Source: Paulownia fortunei
Lineage: Eukaryota > Streptophyta > Magnoliopsida > Lamiales > Paulowniaceae
Direction of reading: 5' to 3'
Assembly: GCA_019321725.1 (NCBI GenBank)
Contig: CM033110.1
Location: forward strand, 310,001 to 374,000
DNA length: 64,000 bases
Part shown: piece after piece, positions 55,760 through 64,000 of the stretch
Layout of the letters: every line of letters begins with the position of its first letter
Position numbering within the stretch: position 1 is the first letter of the stretch
Program-made: the position numbers and the translations under genes
The notes under the pieces: generated by a model
What the model saw: only the letters and a program-made list of their open reading frames with translations
Told to the model about the DNA's origin: nothing
Databases searched by the model: none

Positions 55760-57359
55760 TCATTCTCGCCTTGTCATGGAGACAGTGACGTTGATGAATT
55801 TGGTGTCTTCTTTGGACATGCGATCAGAGAGTATTTTCTCGTACTTGTAGAACAATTGATCAATTACTAACTCACCAAAGTGTTCCACCAACAAGGGTTC
55901 AGCCACGGATCTCATGCACTTAGCCACATTGTACCCGTCGTCGTCGGCTTTGGCTGAATCTGGCGAGCAGAAGCCGTTCCCACAGGCGGCCCAAGTGATT
56001 TCGGATGCCTCAAGGCGGTTGATGGCGAAGGACCCGTCTTTTTCGACCTCCGTTGCGACTTCTTTCGGCGATGGTGTGTATTGAGGGATGTGGAATGTAT
56101 GTAGCTTCTCTTCTTCTATGAGTCCCTGCATATGTGATTGAGTTTTTAATTTACTAATAAGTGTGAAAATGTTAGACAAAACCTATTACAGAAGTAGGAT
56201 TACTGGCACGTAATCCATGTAAGAATTTCCTACGAAATAATTGTTTTCACACACAATTTTATCCTTGCTAAACACATGTTATAGATATTTATATCATACT
56301 CTCTCTCATCCAAAATTATGTACAACAAGTTTTATATGAAAACTAAAAACGTAAAAAATTTAAATATTTAAATAATATTTATCCTTAAAAGTAATGGTTG
56401 ACCCCAGATATTAGATACCTCGGAAACCATTTCTTGTAGTGCAACGGCCAAAAGCTCCCAAATATAGCAGCCCTCCTTGCTAGAGGCATCGTCACTCTTC
56501 CTCCCTAAAATAGTCAACACCATTTTCCCACCGGGCACAACTTCCTCGGAACGGCATTTCAGAAACGTGGAAAAATCTATTTGAAATTGCTCATAGTATG
56601 CTTTAATCACATTCTGTGGGCTTGTACTTGCCATGTAAATGTTTTCTTTGTTCATTTCCACCCCTTCAGGGACCTGATTATAGATATCATGTAATAATAC
56701 GTATGATGATGAAAACAATTTTTTCTTTTTTCTTTTTTGTTAAAAGAAAAAAAAAAAAAAGAATGAAAATTTTATAATGAAATTCTTACCTTGGACAGCC
56801 ACATGAGACTGTAAGAAGAATGAACAAAATGCAGACTGTTGGCAGCAAAAAGCCGGCCGTAAAATGTCCCTGGAACTCCGGATACAAAACACTGTCCAAA
56901 TCCAGGTCCCATTTCCTGTCTTAGTTCTTCTTGATACCTGGGCAACAAGGACAGGAAAATTGAGTTGAAATCATTTCCAGGGAGATCATTCAAGTTTATC
57001 TGGAATTCCGGGGACTGGTGGCCAAATTTCCGGCACAGTTTGCCGACAATTTTCACAAGATCCATCGCCACAAACAAAGTGTTTGGTCCAGAGGAACAAC
57101 CCAAGTCTGCTATACACACATTCTTGGGGACCATTCTGATGTATAGTTCAGTTATGGCTTCTTCTCGTATCGGCTTTGTCATGGATATCACCTTTCTCTG
57201 CTATGCAAAAAAGTTTCATTAATGGAGTCACCCATGAACAGAAATTTTCTTCAAAATTGAAAGCATTAACAGAATTGAATATACCTGAACTGAAGAGTTG
57301 TTAGCATAACTGGTATCTCCCAAACCTCCATTCATGTGAAGAACTTGCATTACTTCCAT
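55760..57359 (-). CDS. SABATH methyltransferase, salicylate-type, copy 2
   Basis: Four exons on the minus strand: 57359-57285, 57197-56790, 56673-56419 and 56125-55760. All are phase 0, giving 367 residues. Overall similarity to characterised salicylate carboxyl methyltransferases is strong: [29 protein letters not shown] (SAM site), [31 protein letters not shown] (152-161), EEVVPGGKMVLTILGR and NIPQYTPSP-type HIPQYTPSP. Met157 lies at the position (Met150 in Clarkia SAMT) that favours salicylate over benzoate. Gln25 is kept, but position 10, Lys in Clarkia SAMT, is Asn. The product would be methyl salicylate, a volatile signal in defence and pollination; this is inferred from motifs. It lies 3.7 kb from copy 1, same strand, with identical intron positions, so they arose by tandem duplication, though divergence is large. 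Confidence 0.92.
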
Positions 57360-57470
57360 GTTTATATTGTTCTCTGTGTGTGTGTGAGTGTATTCTCCTT
57401 CTCAGTGTGTGTTTCAAAGATGCTGGCGCAATAGCTATTTATAGACTAAATTCCTCCGGAAGGGAGGGAG

Positions 57471-57484
57471 GGGGGGGGGGGGGG
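57471..57484. repeat. Poly-G tract upstream of SABATH copy 2
   Basis: Fourteen consecutive G bases preceded by GGGAGGGA, about 110 bases upstream of the ATG. G-runs of this kind can form G-quadruplexes. Confidence 0.9.
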
Positions 57485-57744
57485 TGTCGGTGTCACTGGA
57501 GTTTGAGTACAAGGTTGTTGGCTAAGGTGGGCATGAGGTCATGTGAAGGTCGGTACCGTCCACGTTATTCACGATGCAGTGAGGAAGTTAAGGGCTTGAA
57601 AGGTTTCGTTGTCGTTTTCATTATCAATGTTTTTAAGTGTGTTCTTATTTTCGTATTGGTTTTTTTGTGTGTCAATGAGAATATTTTTGAATATAGTTAA
57701 AAATATTGATTTTAATGGATTGAAAATGATATTTTAGTGTAGCA

Positions 57745-57894
57745 ATAATAAGAATAATGGGTTTCATTATTTTTCTTATGTCCTGTCAATAAAATTAATA
57801 AGAATAATGGGTTTCATTATTTTTCTTATGTCTTGTCAATAAAATTAATAAGAATAATGGGTTTCATTATTTTTCTTATGTTTTGTCAATAAAA
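57745..57894. repeat. 50-bp tandem repeat, three copies
   Basis: Units at about 57745, 57795 and 57845 contain AATAAGAATAATGGGTTTCA and differ at one or two bases (TCCTGTC, TCTTGTC, TTTTGTC). Near identity points to recent expansion. They lie about 390-540 bases upstream of SABATH copy 2. Confidence 0.95.
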
Positions 57895-58393
57895 TTGAAT
57901 TGGTCGGATTGAAAAATTATGAATTAATTTATTATGCATCCAATGTATAAAATGAAACTATTATTTAATTAATTGGTGAATTTTAATTATTTTAAATTAG
58001 TGAAATAAATATTAATAATATGGGTCTATTTTGACTGAATGGGTGTTTAGTTTTTGAAATTAATTATATGAATGAAAATAATAATAAAATGGTATTTTTT
58101 GTTGCAAATGAGTGAAAGAAATATATTTTCGGTATTTTAAATAGTAGAAAATCAAAAATAGAATTTGAAACTGAAACCATACAGGGCCTACTTTAACAAT
58201 TTTGATAAAAATTCAATTTCTTTAAAAAATTGCTAACTTGGCATTGGAGCTTACTTATATGGCTTGAATTTGAAGATTTTTAGAATTTGGAGGAAATATC
58301 AGTTATATGGTAATTATGTGGATAAAAAATAAATTATAAAGAAAAGAAATTACCCATGTGGCCTCCTATGTGTAGTATACACACATTTACATA

Positions 58394-58394
<1 letters not shown>

Positions 58395-58435
<41 letters not shown>
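58395..58435. repeat. (ATCT)n microsatellite
   Basis: About ten CTAT/ATCT tetranucleotide units. Confidence 0.95.
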
Positions 58436-58436
<1 letters not shown>

Positions 58437-58439
58437 ATA

Positions 58440-59460
58440 TATAAGTACACATGTATTGAGTTTTAAACATAAAATTTTGAATTTAAACATGTATGTTAGT
58501 TTTAAATATAAAATTCTATTAACATAATTTAGTTTTATGATATATAGTATGCATTTCTGAAAAAAAAATATTTAAATATATTGTGTAAACTATTTTTTAT
58601 TTTATTTATTGTTGAATTTAAACATATTTTTTAACTATTAAATATGAAAAAAATAACATGAATTTTTATTTTTTTGTAAGTTTGATAAAAAAATTATATT
58701 TCAAAATTAAGAAATTATTTAAAATTATGTAAACTATTTTTTATTTTATTTATTGTTGAGATTAAATATATTTCTTAATATTAGATATGAAATTTGCTCA
58801 ACATTATTGTTTTCTTATCTTCTATAAATTTTCTAAATTATTTATATTTTTAAAATTAAGGAATTATTTAAATTTATTATGTAGAAAGTTTTCTATTTTT
58901 TGTTATTGAATTTTAATATATATTCTAATTACTAAATTATAGTTTTATTAACATCATTTTCTTATTTTCAATAAAATTCTAAATTATTTACATTCTTTGA
59001 AATTTAAAAAATATGTTATGTAAACTATTTTCTATATGGTTTACTTTAAGATCAAGTATATCTTGCAGTATTTAAAAATTTTATTAACATCTTCTTCTTT
59101 TTGTACTTTCACTGTATTTTCTAAATTACTTATATTTATGATAATTAAAAAATTAAATATATGTATATTATGTAAACTATTTACTATTTTATAATTTATT
59201 GAATTTAAATATATTTTCTAACTATTAAATATAAAATTTTATTTACATCATTTTCGTTTATTTTCTGCAATTTTTTTAAATTATTTATGTTGAATTTAAT
59301 ATATTTAATAATTATTAAATATGAGATTTTATTAATATCATTTTTTTGTTAATTTTTTAAATCTTTTATTTTTTTGAAAATTAAAAACATATATATATAT
59401 ATATATCATGTAAACTATTTTTTATTTTATTTATTATTGAACTTAAATATATTTTGGACC
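58440..59460. repeat. Degenerate tandem array, unit about 145-150 bp
   Basis: The marker GTAAACTATTTTTTATTTTA and variants recurs near 58585, 58729, 58881, 59020, 59172 and 59410. Each is followed by a TTGAATTTAAATATATTTT, then TAACTATTAAATATRAAATTTTATTAACATCAT-like, then TAAATTATTTA block. Spacing is 139-152 bases, with one unit lacking the marker. Satellite-like, AT-rich, non-coding. Confidence 0.8.
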
Positions 59461-59689
59461 TCTTTATCTTTACTATTTTTTCCTTTAAATCTTAAAAATC
59501 CTCAAATTTCAAGCCACATAAACAAACTTCGGTGCCAAGTCAATAATATCTAGGAGAAATTAAATATTTCGATCAAAATCAAATTAAAAACTGTAAATTT
59601 TTAAAAGTTAGTACATATAAATTGGTGACCTCTAACAAAAAGGGTGAAATCTCTACATAAGCCAATATAGAAAACAAAATTTGCAATTT

Positions 59690-60093
59690 TGCATATAAAG
59701 ATGTCTAATGATTTTTTATATAATTTAAAAATAAGTACAAATACAATATATATAAAAATAATATCAAAATAAGTCGTATTTATGCTATCGAATAATTATT
59801 TTATACTCATATTTTACATAGACGTTTACAAATTAATATATTATGTTTTTGGAGAATATTTTTTAATAAAAATTTATAACATCCTCATATGTGTTAAATG
59901 TAAAATCTTTTAAATTGCAAATTTGACTAAATAGACATCAACTTCTACTATGTAATCTTTTAGAGGTCATCATCAATTGCTCTCGTTTATTGTTATGCTT
60001 ACCCATCCTATTTCAATTAGGCCGTCGAACTTGACTTACAAAAGATAAAAGATGGCCCAAAATGACCGAATTTAGTTTAAAGATAGTAGTCTA
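59690..60093. repeat. Dispersed repeat, copy B (partial)
   Basis: Matches 61760-62155 in order: CAAATTAATATATTAT, TTTTTAATAAAAATTATAA-like, then ATCATCAATTGCTCTCGTTT, TTGACTTACAAAAGATAAAA and GAATTTAGTTTAAAGATAGT. Its right edge at about 60093 abuts the SABATH pseudogene fragment, which may have been truncated by this insertion. Confidence 0.7.
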
Positions 60094-60345
60094 AGTAATT
60101 GATCACTTACGAATTCATCCAAGTATTTAACTAACAAGGGTTCTGCCACGGAATATCATGTACGTGGCCACAGTGCACCCATCCCTTCTCATTAAATCCT
60201 CAAATAAAAGCTGTTGCGGCAGGCGGCCCGCTTAGTTTCTGATGTTGATCAGGGTGGATGATGGGTAAGAACCCTTCCTTTTCGACCATTTATTCGCATA
60301 ATCACATGCTTTTAGTTGAGCAATGTGATTTTTAATTTTTTACTT
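60085..60345 (-). pseudogene. SABATH methyltransferase exon 4 remnant (third copy)
   Basis: On the minus strand, 60300-60090 aligns with exon 4 of SABATH copy 2: blocks GTCGAAAAGGAAGGGTTC, GGGCCGCCTG, CCGTGGCAGAACCCTTGTTA and GTAAGTGATCAATTA match the copy 2 segments coding VEKDGSF, WAACG, SVAEPLLVEHFGE and VIDQLF. Sequence near 60318-60345 also resembles the intron next to the copy 2 exon 4 acceptor. The frame is broken by stops and deletions. Exons 2 and 3 were not found nearby. Confidence 0.85.
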
Positions 60346-61419
60346 ATTAATTATTTATTTATTTTTTAATTTAACATGATTTAAATATTAAAAAATTTTA
60401 GTTGAAATCCACTCCAATGAGTTTAATATTAATATTTGAAAATTGAATATAACCATACTCGAAATTCATAACTAACGTAAAAATGGACAATATTATAAAT
60501 ATATTTCACTATATTTTGATATTAATCACGAAATGCAAATAAAGATCACAAATATGTATATGGAGATATTATGTAAGTACTTGAAAAGTTGAAATCAACA
60601 TTCGTATATCGCGTGGTGATCGGAACAAGGTTGAAAATAAAGTTGGTAAGTTCCAAACAAAGTTGAGAATCATACAAGAAACGTGTTACTACTCAAACAG
60701 TGATATATATGGTAAGAAATATGTTTGCCTCGTATAGATATTTTTGCCTGCTTATGTCCGAAGGAGAGGTTATCATTTACATCACGCCAGCAAGCCTGCC
60801 TCATCACGTGACGTCTCCTGATGACGCATACATCAATAAAGCAATTGTACAAATCCATGATTAATTCATACCTAGTACAATAATTTTATGTTTCTTGTGG
60901 TTGATATTTGATTCATACATTAACTTCAACTACATAATCTTTTGGAGATCATCATCGATTTTTATGGCTAAAAAATAAATTAATCTATTTAATATTTAAT
61001 TTGAAATTAGTAGATCATTTGAACATGATTTGTTAAATATAATTGACTAAATTTAAATAAAAATTTTCGTTTGATAAAATTTAAAGATTGATTAAATTAG
61101 TAAAAAATGATAAAATATATATAAAAATATCAAACTATTTGAGTCAGTCGATTAAAACTCGTTAGATTCGATTCGACTAACAATCATATCAAATTCAAAT
61201 ATAATTTTTAAAATTCAATTAATTTGAACAATTATCTATTTAACTCAACTATATTCATTTACAACCATATCGATTGCTCTCATTTATTGTAGTACTTAAT
61301 CCTATTTCAATTAGGCCCTCAAACTTGACTTAGTTTCAAATCTCATGTTTAGATATATGCTACATTGTTTGGCCAATAAAACACAAATATATTTAACTCT
61401 TAAAAAATATTTTTTGTGG
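60346..61419. other. AT-rich sequence around the SABATH remnants
   Basis: Holds short partial copies of the dispersed repeat (60911-60963 and 61264-61332). No gene. Confidence 0.45.
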
Positions 61420-62170
61420 TTGATATAAGATAATCTTATTCGTGATTTTTATTTCTTTCATTTTTCATATACATTCTGAAATGATTGAAAAATACTCATT
61501 CTTTTAAGTTGAAATGTTAAGTATATAGATTATACTTATTATTTAAATAGTTGACGAAAAATACTTCATTTTAACAAATACTTATAACATTTAATTAAAT
61601 TTAAAAATATATAAAAATATTTATAAGTATTAATTCAATAGCATAAATAAAAAAATCCTAATAATTTATGAATCTATTAATTATTTTTAAATAATTATCT
61701 TGAATTTGTATCATAATTATAAATTAAATAATATAGATATATGTATGTAATAATTTTTGCATAATTTAAAAATAATTACAAGCATATTACATACAAAAAC
61801 AATATCAAAATAGAAAATATTTTTTTACTACTGAATAATTCTTTTACATTTATATTTTATACATAGATCTACAAATTAATATATTATCCATTTTCATATT
61901 TATTAGACGATTCTTTTCCTATAATTTTTAATAAAAAATTATAATATACTCGTGTTTATTAAATTCCAAATCTTTCTGGCACCACATTTAACTAACCAGA
62001 TTCATGCATTAACTATATTATCTTTGAGAGATCATCATCAATTACTTTCATTTATTGTTATACTTAATCATCCTATTTTGGTTAGGCCCTCAAACTTGAC
62101 TTACAAAAGGTAAAAGATGGCCCAAATGACTGAATTTAGTTTAAAGATAGTTGTCTAATTAAATTATCTA
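61420..62170. repeat. Dispersed repeat, copy C (longest)
   Basis: The left part (61540-61990) aligns with copy A at 24120-24690 and the right part (61760-62155) with copy B at 59690-60093. It therefore links the two and suggests a unit of at least 600 bases. No open frame. Confidence 0.65.
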
Positions 62171-62240
62171 TGCAATTAATGAATGTGTAGATAATTAACA
62201 AATTTTGAGTGTAATATATGGAAAACAAAGAAAAAGAAAC

Positions 62241-62290
62241 CTGAGAATTGGATTTCGAATACGAGGCATAATCATATTAATTTCTGATTT
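62241..62290 (-). pseudogene. Candidate SABATH exon 1 remnant
   Basis: Read on the minus strand, the segment ends TATGCCTCGTATTCGAAATC then CAATTCTCAG|GTTTC. This resembles the SABATH exon 1 end (SYAxNS...Q followed by a donor). It lies upstream of the exon 4 remnant on the same strand, where exon 1 of the same broken gene would be expected. Short match, so tentative. Confidence 0.3.
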
Positions 62291-64000
62291 GTATACAAAA
62301 AGGTGAATATGAGATGTAAATCTTGTCTTGAGTGATTGTTTGGAATAGCCAGTGGTAATGCTCTTTTGCTAAGTAAGGTACACTTTTTCAAATTCAAACA
62401 TCTATGGAAACAAATTTAATTTATTTTCGTTATAAAAACCCTTACGTTTTGTTTGGTTTTATTTCCATTTTAGCATTTTTTTTTTGAAAATGAAAACGCT
62501 TTTTGTTTCAAAATCTAGTGTTAGTTGTGTTAAATAATAATTTTTTTGAGAGTTTAAGATCAATCACGGGAAACATACTTATTTTAAATTTAATGCAAAC
62601 TTAACAATCATTTACAAAGTGCGAATGATTTTTTGCATATATTTTGATCTACACATGATGAACTTAGATAAAAATGAGCATTTTCTTATAATTGAGTTGC
62701 TTTTTTGATCAAATGAAATATTATCTCATAATTTGCTTACGAAACATGTTGTCTTTTTTGAGTTTATTTTGGCTCTTCTTAATATTTTTTTATTCATTGA
62801 TTCCCTAACATAAAACATTAATAAACTTATAATATTAACAAGATTAAAACAAGAAAAGTATAAAGGATTTGATACAAAAATATATCAAAATATGCACTAA
62901 TCAAATTCTCCTATACTTAACCCTTGCTCGTCCTCGAGCAAGTTTTAAACAAATATAAACTAATTCACTTTTGTAGGAAATCACGATTGTATTTAGCATA
63001 TACAACAAGTTTTTAAACCCTAGGTGATCCATAGAAAATGAGTTATAGTCTCATAAGGATTTTCAGTGGTGATACTCACAAATACCTATGATAACTAACT
63101 TCCAATCATTATTCTTGGTAAACAACAATGTAATATGGAAATGAAAACAAACAAGTGTTGAATCTAACCTATAGTTATTCAAAAGTTAATATATTTTCAA
63201 AATAAACATACTCAAGTGTGTGTATGTGAATAGTTAATATCAACAGTAACGAAATCATGCATGTTTCAAACAAGTGAATTCCTACACAACCTCACAAAAA
63301 CCATCACTCAATCTCTAATGGAAGAGTGAAACATTATAAACTCTTATTTTGGTACAAATCTCCACTATACCGAATATACCACACAAAATCAAAAGGTTTT
63401 CAATAAAAGTTGTAATGAGGCCAAGGATAGTAATGTGGCTAAGAAACAAAAGGATAGAATACAACAAAGGTTTTAAAAACTTCATGAGATTAGAGATATA
63501 GAGTTTATTAATGAAAAATTCACATACTCCACAAATTTTAATACCGAAACCTATTGTTATTGAATTAGATTCCTTTTCATCATTCTTATTGATTTCACAA
63601 CATTCTATTTTTAGTTACAACTCATAATATTTTTAATACTTTATAATTTGTTTTTAGAAGAGAAACTCCGCAACACTTATCTCTATTCCAACCTAAATTC
63701 TTTTGCAAGCTCATATTATCAATGAAATGTCTTTTAAACTCCAAATCAATTTTAGAACAATGGTAAGATAATAGTATATTTAGGTTAGGTAAGAAGATAT
63801 GATTATCATAGAAAAAAAATTTATTTATTGAAAAGTTCAAAGTGGCTCACTATGGGAGATGTTCTCTTGAAACATCACATGGAGAACAAGTTGATTTGAC
63901 CATGGTACTAAAAAGTCTAATGCTTTAATCATTTTTCAACTGGTGCTCAATCAGTCGTTCTCCTTGACAGACCAAAAGAAAAAGTTCTAATACTTAACTC
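62291..64000. other. Retroelement-like non-coding sequence running off the window
   Basis: Contains CCCTTGCTCGTCCTCGAGCA with a perfect 8-bp hairpin (62923-62930 with 62935-62942, loop TCCT). I recall the block from non-coding ends of plant LTR retrotransposons. No gag, protease or reverse transcriptase motif is visible. It may be a truncated element continuing past 64000. Confidence 0.35.

Noticed and set aside
60670..60858. 62-codon minus-strand frame near the SABATH remnants
   Set aside because: It does not match any SABATH exon or other family.
1..64000. CRISPR arrays, bacterial operons, phage or prokaryotic defence systems
   Set aside because: The genes are intron-containing plant genes; the direct repeats seen are tandem or dispersed without regular unique spacers.
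1..64000. tRNA or rRNA genes
   Set aside because: No cloverleaf with complete A and B boxes and no rRNA-like sequence was recognised. The only box-like pair (34620-34700) is too weak.

Overview
This is a nuclear window from a flowering plant, most likely a eudicot. The evidence is split genes with canonical GT-AG introns, long AT-rich intergenic spacers, many microsatellites, transposon relics, and plant-only families (PPR, SABATH methyltransferase, DFR, DUF4408/DUF761). Species cannot be fixed from sequence alone. I rebuilt gene models by hand from reading frame, splice consensus and family homology. No transcript data were available.

Layout. The left edge (minus strand) carries the first two exons of dihydroflavonol 4-reductase. 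Its promoter region contains a G-box and a 54-bp tandem duplication, and a 680-bp foldback element lies just past exon 2. A three-copy 197-bp tandem repeat follows, then a small single-exon gene of unknown function (5.7-6.0 kb). Next is a 511-aa tail-anchored coiled-coil protein (8.9-12.1 kb) with an in-frame 36-bp minisatellite. Proteasome subunit RPN6 (minus) and a chloroplast-type Era GTPase (plus) are arranged head to head over a short promoter (13.6-19.8 kb). After about 5.6 kb of AT-rich spacer come a secreted GH5 endo-beta-mannanase (25.4-27.9 kb), a decayed hAT transposon (29.6-31.5 kb), an E-class PPR protein (32.4-34.5 kb) and a plastid lipid phosphate phosphatase of the epsilon type (36.1-40.3 kb, minus). 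Intron 2 of the phosphatase holds a mitochondrial rpl5-rps14 insertion.

The right third is repeat-rich: a second, 1.15-kb foldback element, a possible hAT derivative, a DUF4408/DUF761 membrane protein (46.7-47.4 kb), then a SABATH methyltransferase cluster on the minus strand. The cluster has two intact genes (49.7-52.1 and 55.8-57.4 kb) and remnants of a third (60.1-60.3 and perhaps 62.2 kb). The second intact gene is clearly salicylate-methyltransferase-like. Tandem arrays, dispersed repeats and a retroelement-like tail fill the rest.

The genes do not form one pathway. The only functional cluster is SABATH, which probably makes small volatile or hormone methyl esters. The most notable structures are the mitochondrial insertion, the two large foldback elements, and the decay of the third SABATH copy next to a dispersed repeat.
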